NCBI GenBank assembly: GCA_049446715.1
Contig: JBMTQX010000011.1
Coordinates: 1-64,000, forward strand
DNA from: Eutrophocola sp049446715
GTDB lineage: Bacteria > Pseudomonadota > Gammaproteobacteria > Pseudomonadales > Pseudohongiellaceae
Length of the DNA stretch: 64,000 nucleotides
Reading direction: 5' to 3'
Part shown: one piece after another, positions 52,939 to 62,065 of the stretch
Numbering within the stretch: the first letter of the stretch is position 1
How the letters are laid out: each line of letters starts with the position of its first letter
Notes under the pieces: model-generated
Told to the model about the DNA's origin: nothing
Databases searched by the model: none
The model's input: only the letters and a program-made list of their open reading frames with translations
Made by a program: the position numbers and the translations under genes

Positions 52939-53553
52939 TCAGATACCAAACGGCGACAGCCCGGGCTGCTGGAACCCCACCCGCCCTTCAAAGGGACCGG
53001 CCACACCGACCTTGCCGTCTACTGCCACCAGCGGTAATGCGGCCAGTTTCCAGGGTGCCGGCCCGCCCACCACCCGGGCACCATCGGCCGGGTCAAACTG
53101 CGATTCATGGCAGGGACACTGAAAGCGGAGAAAGTCGCTGTTCCAGTCGGTCACGTCACAACCGGTGTGGCTGCAGACACCGGAATACGCCACCAGGCCG
53201 TCAATACTGCGCACAGCGGTTTCAGGGCTCATGCGGGCAGGATCCACCCGGATCAGCACCACCTGGTTCAGGCGGGTACCGTTGCGAATGACACCGATGT
53301 CCGGGTCCATGGCCCAGGCAAAAATCTGTTTGCTGTCAACAGGCAGGGCATCGGCAGCAATGACATCACCGGCCTCATCCCCAAAGGCATGCACCAGCAC
53401 GTCCCCTTCCCGCGGAGGCTCCAGGCTTTCCGGTGTCGGCAACTGCGCCTGCCCCATGCCCGGCACGGCCATGCCCACCATGCACATGCCACCGAGCAGT
53501 TTGCGCCGTGTTGGGTTGGTATGGATTGCGTTCTGTGTTGCTTTATCCTTCAA
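52939..53553 (-). CDS. Rieske [2Fe-2S] protein with Tat-type signal
   Basis: A 204-residue protein beginning at TTG 53553 (AAAGGAG upstream; the nearby ATG is followed by TGA after one codon). The N-terminus TRRKLLGG resembles a Tat signal. The Rieske domain has CSHTGCDV (C127, H129, C132) and CPCHESQFD (C146, C148, H149): C127, H129, C146 and H149 bind the cluster, C132 and C148 form the disulfide of high-potential Rieske proteins. It is flanked on both sides by PQQ-dehydrogenase genes, so it is a candidate electron acceptor for them. It has no cytochrome b or c1 partners here, which argues against a bc1-complex subunit. Confidence 0.88.
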   Translation of the reverse strand: MKDKATQNAIHTNPTRRKLLGGMCMVGMAVPGMGQAQLPTPESLEPPREGDVLVHAFGDEAGDVIAADALPVDSKQIFAWAMDPDIGVIRNGTRLNQVVLIRVDPARMSPETAVRSIDGLVAYSGVCSHTGCDVTDWNSDFLRFQCPCHESQFDPADGARVVGGPAPWKLAALPLVAVDGKVGVAGPFEGRVGFQQPGLSPFGI

Positions 53554-53635
53554 ACCATGACTCCTTTACAACTGATCTGCAGTAACGTTTTTTACCGAAC
53601 TGTCTGCACGGAAAAACACTGGCAGCCGCCTAGCC

Positions 53636-55576
53636 TTAATCGGTTTCAGGCAGCGCCCAGGCTACCAGTTGAGCCGGCAAGCCTGCCTCGCGGTTGGCGG
53701 TGAAAAAGGCGATGTACTGCCTGCCATCAACCATGTAAGTCATCGGACCCCCCTGCTGCGGCCCGCCCCCGGGAATCTCGACGCGGGCAATTTCGGCACC
53801 AGTCTGCTTGTCATAGGCATGAAACAGCGGGCGCCCGTCACCCCCCTCGCCGGCAATCAGCAGGGTGCTGGTCACCAGCAGGCCCGCGCGGGAGCGAATG
53901 CCGGTAGCTGGAATATCCAGGCCCTGCAAAAGCGGGTGATTGGCAATCTCTTCGGGTGTGTCGCCCAACGGAATTTGCCAGGCAATCTCACCGCGGTTCA
54001 TGTCATAGGCCGTGATGCGCCCGTAAGGCGGCTTCATCAGTGGTAGGCCTTCCACATCCGGCAGCGGCAGATAACCGTTCATGTGATAACGGGCGTTGGT
54101 CTCCCCGAACGCCGGCGGTTCCAGGCCAACGACTGATGGCGAGGTGACAGAGCCGATATAGACAAAGTTGCTTTCGGGATCAGCCGCACCGCCCTCCCAG
54201 TTGGCACCGCCGCCAAGACCGGGCACCACGATCATGCCGCGGGTGCCGTCCTCGGCATGACTCAATGAAGGTGGCGTGAAAATCCCCCCGATGCGGTGCC
54301 GGGCAATGGCGGCAATGGCTGCCTCGCGCAGCTCGGGCGTGAAATCGATCAGATCATCATGGCTGATGCCCTGGACATCGAAGGCCGGTGGCTTGGTGGG
54401 AAAGGGCTGGGTGGGAGAAGTCCACTCCCCTGGCACATCGGACGCTGGCACTGGCCGCTCCTCGATGGGCCAGACCGGTTCGCCTGTCACCCGGTTGAAG
54501 ACATAGGCAAAAGCCTGCTTGCCCATCTGGATGATGGCCGGAATTTCCTCCCCGTCCACCACCAGGTCGAGCAGGATGGGATGCGGCGGCATGTCATAGT
54601 CCCAGATATCATGATGCACCAGCTGCTGGTACCAGAGCACTTCACCGGTTTCTTCCTTGATGGCCACCAGGGCCCCGGCATAGAGATTGTTGCCCGGGCG
54701 GTGACCGCCGTAGACATCATTGGTCGCCGCTTCAATGGGCAGGTAAACAATGCCGCGCTCGGCATCACCGGCACTCAGGCCCCAGATGCCGGCATTGCCG
54801 ATCTGGTCGGCAGCACCGTTCAGCCAGCTTTCATACCCCGGCTCACCGGGCCTTGGCACGGAATGGAACACCCAGTTGCGTTCCCCGGTACGGGCATTAA
54901 TAGCCAGGATGTCGGCCTTGACATTGCCGATGGCGACACCGCTGCCACCAGGGCGCAGCGCCGGTCCAATGACCACACTGTCGCCAATGACGGTCGCCGG
55001 CGAGGAATTACCGATCGCGCCAATGAGTTCGGGGTGGTCGTAATCCAGGTCCAGTTGAGTGAAGAGATCAACGACACCGTTATTGCCGAAGCTGCTGACC
55101 GGCTTACCGGTTTTGGCGTCCAGCGCCACCAGTTGAAAGCCCGGTGTGATCACGAAAATGCGCTGCTCAATCCCGTCGCTCCAGTAGGACACACCACGAC
55201 CTGAATTGCGCCGGGGCGCCCGCTCCCAGCGCTGACCTTCATCCATGCGCCACATCCACAGGGTATGGCCGGTATCCCCTTCCACGGCCACCACGTTGCG
55301 GCGGTTGCCGGCGGTGAAGTACAAGATGCCATCCACCATCAGTGGTGTGCTGATATTGCGGAATTCGGTTTCACTGAAGTTATCGGACTTCCAGGTCCAG
55401 GCGACTTCCAGGTCAGCGACGTTGTCACGATTGATCTGGTCAAGTGGCGAATAGCGCGTACCGCCCCGGTCCCCGCCATAGGAAATCCAGTTACCCCCCG
55501 GCGTACCGTACTGTGCATGAAGCGCCAGTGGCATCACCAGGCCGATGACCAGCGTCGCGTGCAGCAGTCTCATCAT
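53636..55576 (-). CDS. Secreted PQQ quinoprotein, glucose-dehydrogenase (mGDH) type
   Basis: A 646-residue protein with a signal peptide (about residues 1-21, LHAQ). It lacks the five N-terminal membrane helices of GcdA-type mGDH but keeps its quinoprotein core: NWISYGGDRGGTRYSPLDQINRDNVADLEVAW, RRNSGRGVSYW, HRPGNNLYAGALVAI, LVHHDIWDYDMPPHPILLDL, AYVFNRVTGEPVWPIEERPVP and GGGANWEGGAADPE. The catalytic Asp lies in WDYDMP. It probably oxidises a sugar or cyclic alcohol in the periplasm. It heads an operon with the Rieske gene (82 nt) and the second quinoprotein. PQQ synthesis genes are not in the window. Confidence 0.87.
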   Translation of the reverse strand: MMRLLHATLVIGLVMPLALHAQYGTPGGNWISYGGDRGGTRYSPLDQINRDNVADLEVAWTWKSDNFSETEFRNISTPLMVDGILYFTAGNRRNVVAVEGDTGHTLWMWRMDEGQRWERAPRRNSGRGVSYWSDGIEQRIFVITPGFQLVALDAKTGKPVSSFGNNGVVDLFTQLDLDYDHPELIGAIGNSSPATVIGDSVVIGPALRPGGSGVAIGNVKADILAINARTGERNWVFHSVPRPGEPGYESWLNGAADQIGNAGIWGLSAGDAERGIVYLPIEAATNDVYGGHRPGNNLYAGALVAIKEETGEVLWYQQLVHHDIWDYDMPPHPILLDLVVDGEEIPAIIQMGKQAFAYVFNRVTGEPVWPIEERPVPASDVPGEWTSPTQPFPTKPPAFDVQGISHDDLIDFTPELREAAIAAIARHRIGGIFTPPSLSHAEDGTRGMIVVPGLGGGANWEGGAADPESNFVYIGSVTSPSVVGLEPPAFGETNARYHMNGYLPLPDVEGLPLMKPPYGRITAYDMNRGEIAWQIPLGDTPEEIANHPLLQGLDIPATGIRSRAGLLVTSTLLIAGEGGDGRPLFHAYDKQTGAEIARVEIPGGGPQQGGPMTYMVDGRQYIAFFTANREAGLPAQLVAWALPETD

Positions 55577-55800
55577 GATATCCCCCTCAAAGCCTATTCT
55601 TGTTGTTTTCAGTAAGGATATGATGCCCGGGGCCGGGGGACAAGCGTGAGGCGTCTAGCAACAGGCCTGGCTAATCCTGCAGAACAGCACAGGCCCGGCG
55701 GACCTGATGCCGGTGATATGCACGTCGGACTGTCGGGACACGTCGCTCCATGTTGGCCTGCAACACGGTCATGGCTGATGTGCTGGCAGAAAATTCGCCG

Positions 55801-55806
55801 TATAAT
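55801..55806 (+). promoter_or_regulatory. Possible -10 box very close to the pyrB start
   Basis: A perfect TATAAT lies 9 nt before ATG 55815. If used, transcription would begin within a few bases of the ATG, giving a leaderless message. No convincing -35 and no Shine-Dalgarno is visible, so this is tentative. Confidence 0.35.
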
Positions 55807-55814
55807 GCCGAGCC

Positions 55815-56828
55815 ATGAATTTCCTGGGTTCCCACATCCTTTCCATCAGTCAGTTCGACCATACTGATGTCCAGGAATTGTTCCGGGTCGCCGATGCCAT
55901 GGAACCCTATGCCCACCGCAAGAAACACACCCGTGTGCTGGACGGCGCCATCCTCGGCAACCTCTTTTTCGAACCCAGCACCCGTACCCGGGTCAGCTTT
56001 GGCTGCGCGTTCAACCTGCTCGGTGGCCAGGTCAGGGAAACCACGGACATCAAGGCCTCGGCCATCACCAAGGGTGAATCCCTTTACGATACCGCTCGGG
56101 TCATCAGCGGTTACAGCGATGTGGTCGTCATGCGTCATCCCGTCGCCGGCTCGGTGGATGAGTTTGCCCGCGCCAGTCGTGTTCCGGTGATCAATGCCGG
56201 TGACGGCCCTTCCGAGCATCCGTCCCAGGCTTTGCTGGACCTCTATACCATCCGCAAGGAACTCAAGATCAATGACAATTTCAGCGGCATTCGCATCGCC
56301 ATGGTCGGCGACCTGAAGTTCGGCCGCACCGTGCATTCACTCTGCAAGCTGCTGAATCTCTACGAGGATATTACCTTCACGCTGATTTCGCCGGCAGAAC
56401 TGAAAATGCCCGAAGACATTGTCGAGGCCTTGCGTACCAGGGGCCACACCGTGATTGAAACCGAAGACATGGAAAAGGGGCTGGAAAACAACGACACCGT
56501 GTACCTGACCCGCATCCAGGAAGAGCGTTTCGAGGACCGCAACGAAGCCGATATCTACCGTGGCCGCTTCCGCCTCAACCAGGCCATCTACACCAGTCAC
56601 TGCAAACCCAATACCGTTATCATGCATCCGCTGCCCCGTGATTCCCGTGCAGAAGCCAATGAACTCGACAACGACCTGAATCAGCATCCGAGCCTGGCCA
56701 TTTTCCGTCAAACAGATAATGGCGTTCTCATCAGGATGGCCCTGTTCGTGCTCACGCTGGGCGTGCAGGACGACGTTCACAAATCTGCCGTTGATGTAAA
56801 CTGGTACACAGAAAAACGCTTCGAATAA
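55815..56828 (+). CDS. pyrB: Aspartate carbamoyltransferase catalytic chain
   Basis: A 337-residue enzyme making carbamoyl-aspartate in pyrimidine synthesis. The phosphate motif STRTR is at 55-59, HPSQALLDLYT and HPLPRDSR complete the site. The length and sequence (no adjacent pyrI) point to a class without the E. coli regulatory chain, or with partners elsewhere; pyrC is 48 kb away in the window. There is no clear ribosome-binding site. pilU follows after 40 nt on the same strand and may share its transcript. Confidence 0.95.
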   Translation: MNFLGSHILSISQFDHTDVQELFRVADAMEPYAHRKKHTRVLDGAILGNLFFEPSTRTRVSFGCAFNLLGGQVRETTDIKASAITKGESLYDTARVISGYSDVVVMRHPVAGSVDEFARASRVPVINAGDGPSEHPSQALLDLYTIRKELKINDNFSGIRIAMVGDLKFGRTVHSLCKLLNLYEDITFTLISPAELKMPEDIVEALRTRGHTVIETEDMEKGLENNDTVYLTRIQEERFEDRNEADIYRGRFRLNQAIYTSHCKPNTVIMHPLPRDSRAEANELDNDLNQHPSLAIFRQTDNGVLIRMALFVLTLGVQDDVHKSAVDVNWYTEKRFE

Positions 56829-56868
56829 CCCATAATACGCTAAGCATTGAGACAGAAAGGCTGCCATT

Positions 56869-58020
56869 ATGGAATTGAAAGACCTGCTCAAGGTAATGAT
56901 CGATAAAGACGGTTCCGACCTCTTCCTTTCTACCGGCGCACCGCCGAGCATGAAAGCGTTTGGCAAGCTGGTCCCCATGACCGACAAGGTGTTGCCGCCT
57001 GGCTACACCAAGAAAATTGCCTATTCGATGATGAACGATGACCAGATTGCCGAGTTCGAGAAGAGCCCGGAGATGAACCTGGCCCTGTTTGAGGAAGGTA
57101 TCGGCCGTTTCCGTGTCAACATTTTCCAGCAGCGCAACGAAGTCGGTATCGTCGCCCGTAACATCAAAACCGAGATTCCCAACTTCAAGGACCTGGGCCT
57201 GCCCGAAACCCTGACCAAGCTCATGATGCAAAAGAACGGGCTCATCCTGTTCGTGGGCGGTACCGGCTCCGGTAAGTCCACCTCGCTGGCATCATTGATT
57301 GACTACCGCAACACGAACTCCGATGGCCACATCATCACCATCGAGGACCCGGTGGAGTTTATTCACCCGCACAAGAAATCCATCGTCAACCAGCGTGAAG
57401 TCGGTGTGGATACCGTGTCGTATGAAGAGGCACTGAAAAACACCCTGCGCCAGTCACCGGATGTGATTCTGATCGGTGAGATCCGGACCCAGGAAACCAT
57501 GGAACACGCCCTGGCATTTGCCGAAACCGGTCACCTGTGTCTGTCCACCCTGCACGCCAACAACGCCAACCAGGCCCTTGACCGCATCATCAACTTCTTT
57601 CCGGAGGAGCGCCACAAGCAGCTCTACCTGGACCTGTCCCTGAACCTGCGCGGCTTTGTTTCCCAGCGCCTGGTTCCGGCCGTTGATGGCAAACGTGCCG
57701 CAGCGATCGAGATTCTGCTGGGCACACCCCGCGTGCAGGACCTGATCAAGAACGGCAAGGTCGAGGAGATCAAGGAAGTGATGGAGAAATCCGAACAACA
57801 GGGCATGCGCACCTTCGACTCCGCCCTGTTCCACCTTTACCGCGAAGGTCGCATCTCCTATGAAGAGGCACTGAAGAATGCCGACTCGGCCAACAACCTG
57901 CGCCTGAAAATCTCCCTGGCGGAAGGTGAGGTTGGGGGTGACCAGGAAGTCCAGGACGATCGTACCGGGGGATTATCGCTGGTCAGCGAAGAAGACGGGG
58001 ATGACAACAATATCCTCTGA
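56869..58020 (+). CDS. pilU: Twitching-motility ATPase PilU
   Basis: A 383-residue hexameric ATPase that assists PilT in type IV pilus retraction. Walker A is GGTGSGKST (130-138), the Asp box is IEDPVEF, Walker B is VILIGEIRT and the His box is CLSTLHANNANQALDRI. The sequence MQKNGLILFVGGTGSGKSTSL and the tail TGGLSLVSEEDGDD favour PilU over PilT, and the length equals that of Pseudomonas PilU. pilT is not adjacent. Confidence 0.93.
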   Translation: MELKDLLKVMIDKDGSDLFLSTGAPPSMKAFGKLVPMTDKVLPPGYTKKIAYSMMNDDQIAEFEKSPEMNLALFEEGIGRFRVNIFQQRNEVGIVARNIKTEIPNFKDLGLPETLTKLMMQKNGLILFVGGTGSGKSTSLASLIDYRNTNSDGHIITIEDPVEFIHPHKKSIVNQREVGVDTVSYEEALKNTLRQSPDVILIGEIRTQETMEHALAFAETGHLCLSTLHANNANQALDRIINFFPEERHKQLYLDLSLNLRGFVSQRLVPAVDGKRAAAIEILLGTPRVQDLIKNGKVEEIKEVMEKSEQQGMRTFDSALFHLYREGRISYEEALKNADSANNLRLKISLAEGEVGGDQEVQDDRTGGLSLVSEEDGDDNNIL

Positions 58021-58146
58021 ATCCTCTGACATCGGTCATGGCTGGACTGGCCATATGGCCGCCATTATCTATTTACCGTTGTGGATTCCCTGCCACTACA
58101 GAAAGTTAGGTCTGGTTCCGGCAACTTCTTTCGAAAACCCGAGCCT

Positions 58147-58458
58147 ATGAAAACGGCTGTTGTCGCCATCCTTGTCTTCATCACCATCGGCATCTCGCTG
58201 AGTGTGATATTCCTCGACCAGTTCGGCCTCGAGCGTCATTATCTTTTTATTGGTCTGGGCGCTCTGGTGATCACATCCCTAGTGGCTTTTCGCGGCCCCT
58301 TACTGATTGCCATGATTCTTATCCTCAGCCTTACCATCAACATGCCCGAAGAGTTCCTGCAGCAATACTATCTTGACCGGGACATTCTAATCATCGTTGT
58401 GATCATGATGGTGATCTTCCCCCTGCTCTACAACCAGTTCGCCAGCGGCAAGAAATAG
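58147..58458 (+). CDS. Small three-helix membrane protein A
   Basis: A 103-residue, very hydrophobic protein with helices at about 4-22, 31-66 (two segments around FRG) and 80-96. It follows pilU by 126 nt. It is similar to the 61415-61720 product in the pattern FRG/NRG, a run of small hydrophobics, LS, a Pro, five residues, D/KxxILL and a final YN. No family name known to me. Confidence 0.6.
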   Translation: MKTAVVAILVFITIGISLSVIFLDQFGLERHYLFIGLGALVITSLVAFRGPLLIAMILILSLTINMPEEFLQQYYLDRDILIIVVIMMVIFPLLYNQFASGKK

Positions 58459-58545
58459 TCACGACAACCCATATGTGGGCACAGGTACACCACACGCTGT
58501 CTTTAGCCGACATTACCTCCAAGTAAAACGCATGCGTGGCGGGCT

Positions 58546-58581
58546 GTAGATATCGGCAAACGCTGCGCAATGCCGATCTAA
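58546..58581. repeat. REP-like palindromic repeat, short copy
   Basis: GTAGATATCGGCAAACGCTGCGC...GCCGATCTAA folds into a short hairpin (ATCGGC / GCCGAT) and matches the family core ATCGGCAAACG. It sits between the converging small membrane protein and prfC. Confidence 0.5.
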
Positions 58582-58595
58582 ATGATTAAACAGGA

Positions 58596-60176
58596 TCAAT
58601 GTTCCCGCGTTGCGGTGAACTCGATATCGGGCCAGCGTTCGATGGTCAGGTCCAGGTTCACCCGTGTCGGTGCCAGGTAGGTCAGGTAATCGCCACCGTC
58701 CAGGGCCAGGTTGTCCCCGGCCTTGCGCCTGAACTCCTCCAGCTTGGTACGGTTGTCGCTGTATACCCAGCGCGCCGTGACGACATTCACCGGTTCATAC
58801 ACACAATCCACCTTGTATTCATCCTTAAGCCGGTAAGCCACCACCTCAAACTGCAGCACGCCTACGGCACCAACAATCAGGTCATTGTTGTTCAGCGGCA
58901 TGAAGACCTGAGTCGAGCCTTCTTCTGACAACTGGCGCAGGCCTTTTTGCAATTGCTTGAGTTTGAGGGGATCTTTCAGCCGGATACGCTTGAAGAGCTC
59001 CGGCGCAAAATGGGGAATACCCGTGAACTGCAGGTCCTCACCAGCGGTGAAGGTATCACCGATCTGGATGGTGCCGTGGTTGTGCAGGCCAACGATATCG
59101 CCGGACACGGCGTATTCAGCGGCCTCCCTTTCCCCGGCCAGAAACGTCACCGCATCGCTGATGCGCACTTCCTTGCCCAGGCGTACATGGCGCATTTTCA
59201 TGCCCTGTTCAAAGGCACCGGAACAGATGCGCATGAACGCCACCCGGTCGCGATGGCGTGGGTCCATATTGGCCTGGATCTTGAAAATAAAACCGGAAAA
59301 ATCTTTTTCGCGGGCATCCACTTCGCGGCTCTCCGCCTTGCGATTCAGCGGCGCTGGCGCCCATTCCACGAAGTCATTGAGCATCTGCTCAACCCCGAAA
59401 TTGCCCAGGGCGGTGCCAAAGAACACCGGAGTCTGCCTGCCCTCGAGGTAGTCCTGCAGATCAAATGCATGGCTGGCACCTCGCACCAGTTCTATTTCGT
59501 CACGAAAATCTTCCACATAGGAGCCAAGCAGCTTCTCGGCTTCGGGGCTGTGCAGGCCGGCAATGGTTTCCACTACGCTGACTTCATCAGCATGGTGATG
59601 GTCGTAGACATGAATCGTGTCGGTGTAGAGGTTGTAAATGCCCTGGAAGGACTTGCCCATGCCGAGCGGCCAGTAAATGGGCGCACACTCGATCTTGAGA
59701 ATGTTCTCGACCTCATCAAGGAGTTCGATGGGATCACGGATATCGCGATCCAGCTTGTTGATGAAGGTCAGGATCGGCGTGTCACGCAGGCGGCACACTT
59801 CCATCAGCTTAATGGTGCGATCTTCAACACCCTTGGCCCCATCGATCACCATCATGACAGAGTCTACTGCGGTGAGGGTGCGATAGGTGTCTTCCGAGAA
59901 GTCTTCGTGACCCGGAGTGTCGAGCAGGTTGACGATTCGATCATGATAGGGAAACTGCATGACGGACGAGGTCACGGAAATCCCCCTCTCCTGCTCCATC
60001 GTCATCCAGTCTGAAGTCGCCATGCGATCGGACTTGCGTCCCTTGACCGTGCCTGCTTTCTGGATCAGCTTGCCCCACAGGAGCAGCTTTTCGGTGATCG
60101 TGGTTTTACCGGCGTCCGGGTGGGAGATGATGGCAAACGTGCGGCGTTTGTCGACTTCAGCGTCAAACTGACTCAT
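58596..60176 (-). CDS. prfC: Peptide chain release factor 3
   Basis: A 526-residue translational GTPase that removes RF1/RF2 from the ribosome after peptide release. G1 is SHPDAGKTT (18-26), G3 DTPGHEDF, G4 NKLDRD; RF3-type blocks GISVTSSVMQF, FTAGEDLQFTGIPHFAPELF and EGSTQVF follow. It covers the full length of bacterial RF3. The gene downstream (left) converges; the 60244 gene is 67 nt upstream on the same strand. Confidence 0.96.
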   Translation of the reverse strand: MSQFDAEVDKRRTFAIISHPDAGKTTITEKLLLWGKLIQKAGTVKGRKSDRMATSDWMTMEQERGISVTSSVMQFPYHDRIVNLLDTPGHEDFSEDTYRTLTAVDSVMMVIDGAKGVEDRTIKLMEVCRLRDTPILTFINKLDRDIRDPIELLDEVENILKIECAPIYWPLGMGKSFQGIYNLYTDTIHVYDHHHADEVSVVETIAGLHSPEAEKLLGSYVEDFRDEIELVRGASHAFDLQDYLEGRQTPVFFGTALGNFGVEQMLNDFVEWAPAPLNRKAESREVDAREKDFSGFIFKIQANMDPRHRDRVAFMRICSGAFEQGMKMRHVRLGKEVRISDAVTFLAGEREAAEYAVSGDIVGLHNHGTIQIGDTFTAGEDLQFTGIPHFAPELFKRIRLKDPLKLKQLQKGLRQLSEEGSTQVFMPLNNNDLIVGAVGVLQFEVVAYRLKDEYKVDCVYEPVNVVTARWVYSDNRTKLEEFRRKAGDNLALDGGDYLTYLAPTRVNLDLTIERWPDIEFTATREH

Positions 60177-60243
60177 GGTTACAGGTGCCTTGCAGCGGAA
60201 TCGGGTTCAGGAACGGGATGGAAATGGGCAGCAGGGAGAGCAG

Positions 60244-60879
60244 CTAATGCAGCACGTCGGTCTGGACCGGTTCTGTCCGGGTATACAGGGGATCCAGTAC
60301 CTGATGACGTTTCACGAGCAGGACATCATGCGGCAGGATCTCATCGTCCTGTTGTGCAACTACCTGTTCAATGCTTTCCAGCATGACGCACACTACATGC
60401 TCATCGTCCATGTCCACCACAACGCCACGCTTGTAGCCAGTGACGGTGTTCAGAGAGATCGGCGAACCCACATCACAATGCAGGCACATCTGGGAGGGGC
60501 CTGCCTCTAACAGGTAGTTTTCAGCTGTCTGGGCCAGGCCAAACCCGGCAGCGGCCACGATATTGACGATTTCGATGGTGTCCGGATCGTTCAAGTCCAC
60601 CTTGATGGTGCCACCGGGCACCAGGGACTGTCCCGACGGCGAATTGGCAATCAGTTTGAGGAACAGACTGATATCGTCTTCGTTCCATTCGAGGATTTCG
60701 TCTTCATCATCACTGCTGTAATCAGCAGTCAGGCTGATTATGTCGGTTTCAATGGTATGTTCCAGGTTTTTGTCACCGGTGCTGAACGGCACCACCATGG
60801 AAACAATGCAAAATCCCTCACCGTCTTCCTGTGCCCTGAGGCGCCAGAGGAAGGGAATGTTATCGTTGATTTCGATCAT
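60244..60879 (-). CDS. Conserved-looking cytoplasmic protein of unknown function
   Basis: A 211-residue acidic protein without signal or helices long enough for a membrane. Visible features: EINDNIPFLWRLRAQEDG at the start, an acidic stretch (SSDDEDEILEWNEDDISLFLKLIAN), and LHCDVGSPISLNTVTGYKRGVVVDMDDEHVVCV. I do not recognise a family. The base composition matches its neighbours. It precedes prfC by 67 nt on the same strand and may be co-transcribed. Confidence 0.7.
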   Translation of the reverse strand: MIEINDNIPFLWRLRAQEDGEGFCIVSMVVPFSTGDKNLEHTIETDIISLTADYSSDDEDEILEWNEDDISLFLKLIANSPSGQSLVPGGTIKVDLNDPDTIEIVNIVAAAGFGLAQTAENYLLEAGPSQMCLHCDVGSPISLNTVTGYKRGVVVDMDDEHVVCVMLESIEQVVAQQDDEILPHDVLLVKRHQVLDPLYTRTEPVQTDVLH

Positions 60880-60988
60880 GAAAGGTCTCTGGAAAAGCCC
60901 GCAACACAGACTGGCGGACTGCCAAAAAGTATATCACTGGAAAGCTTGCACGCGATACCGCCCCGACCTGCCCGCCAGCGGAGTTACT

Positions 60989-61011
60989 TTGTCCACAGAA
61001 ACTGTGGATAA
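60989..61011. promoter_or_regulatory. Inverted pair of DnaA-like boxes
   Basis: TTGTCCACA and TGTGGATAA face each other across 5 nt; the second is a perfect DnaA box, the first fits TTnTnCACA. Confidence 0.45.
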
Positions 61012-61342
61012 GTCTTGGGATAAATTACCGTGAAAGAGATATAACGCCCATGATTGCAGACCTGCATACAGATTGCCTGTTTTTTGATCAATATTTTCCC
61101 TATATATTTCAATTAGTTAAACTTCCATTTAATTCAAACTTAATAAAAACCCTGTTTTTTCAGGCTTTTCTGAAAGGCAATGATTTTTGTGCATAATTTT
61201 TCGGGATTTGTCAGCCCATCGGGAGGTGCGAACTTTTTTAGCCTATAAATTACAGGGTTTTACACTGTCATGCAGTGCACAAAAAAAACGATGATTATTC
61301 AAGGGGTGCCATTGCCAGGGAGATATGAAAAAAGAAAAGAAT

Positions 61343-61364
61343 AAAGGGGCCTGCTGGCCCCTTT
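61343..61364 (-). terminator. Intrinsic terminator after small membrane protein B
   Basis: A perfect 9-bp stem AAAGGGGCC/GGCCCCTTT with a 4-nt loop, followed on the minus strand by ATTCTTTTCTTTTTTC. It is 50 nt after the 61415 stop. Confidence 0.7.
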
Positions 61365-61414
61365 CGTCTGACCTTGTTTGCCTGACTGAAATGCGCATCT
61401 GTTGGCTGGCTGGA

Positions 61415-61720
61415 TCAGTTATAGAGAATCCTATACATGACCAGATACAGGAGTAATACCGCCAGGGTCGCCAGAAGGATGTTCTTGTCAAAGCCGTGTT
61501 CCAGCAGCACCTGGTCCGGCTGAATCACCACCAGAGACAGCAGCCCCCCTGATGCCAGGATGGCAATGCCCCTGTTGACCAGCCGGATAGCCATCAACAG
61601 TGCCGTCAGTATCAGCATGGAGGTTTTGGCTTCCATGCCCAGGCGACTGAACAATTCTGCGGCCAGGGAAATGCCCCGTGTCATGCCCAGCAGCAGTCCT
61701 ATACATATCGTTTTAACCAT
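61415..61720 (-). CDS. Small three-helix membrane protein B
   Basis: A 101-residue hydrophobic protein with a good ribosome site (GGGGGT). Its second half (LLMAIRLVNRGIAILASGGLLSLVVIQPDQVLLEHGF, then DKNILLATLAVLLLYLVMYRILYN) lines up with the 58147 protein. It appears monocistronic with its own terminator. Confidence 0.65.
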   Translation of the reverse strand: MVKTICIGLLLGMTRGISLAAELFSRLGMEAKTSMLILTALLMAIRLVNRGIAILASGGLLSLVVIQPDQVLLEHGFDKNILLATLAVLLLYLVMYRILYN

Positions 61721-62065
61721 AGGTTACCCCCTTTTCAGGCAAGCGTTGATATGGGCCTACTGCACTGGGGTAAGGGGAAGTGAGTCTGAGCTGTTTTTCA
61801 CACTCACCCTTTTGCAAGTGTGACGCAGTCAGCACTTTTACCGATGAGACATGCCCTTAGCAACGCTTCTTAACAGGCTGTGTCAGGCGGGCAGAAATTT
61901 TGGCTCTGGCCAATGTCCGGGATAACGGGTGAAAAAGTCATGGCAGAAGCCGATGAAAAAGGCCGGTTTGCCCGCCAAGTGCGGACTGCAACCGTTCCAA
62001 GCAACTGGAAAAGCGTGACTGTTTGTCCAACAGGAAAGACAAAATCCCGCAAGCCGCGAGATGGG
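61721..62065. other. Non-coding gap before the GspE-type gene end
   Basis: 345 nt between the small membrane gene and the end of the ATPase gene. I see no gene, repeat or clear promoter apart from a possible CACACTT...AAGTGTGA inverted repeat at about 61798-61823. Confidence 0.4.

Larger units (their letters stand above)
60880..61414. other. AT-rich non-coding stretch with paired DnaA-like boxes
   Basis: This 535-nt gap contains inverted DnaA-like 9-mers at 60989-60997 (TTGTCCACA) and 61003-61011 (TGTGGATAA), then an AT-rich run to about 61240, and finally a terminator at 61343. Short frames here have no ribosome site or similarity. Confidence 0.6.

Noticed and set aside
58947..60014. 355-codon plus-strand frame
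   Set aside because: Antisense to prfC, which is full length with all GTPase motifs.
60980..61240. Chromosomal replication origin
   Set aside because: Only two DnaA-like boxes and no dnaA, dnaN, gidA or parAB neighbours.
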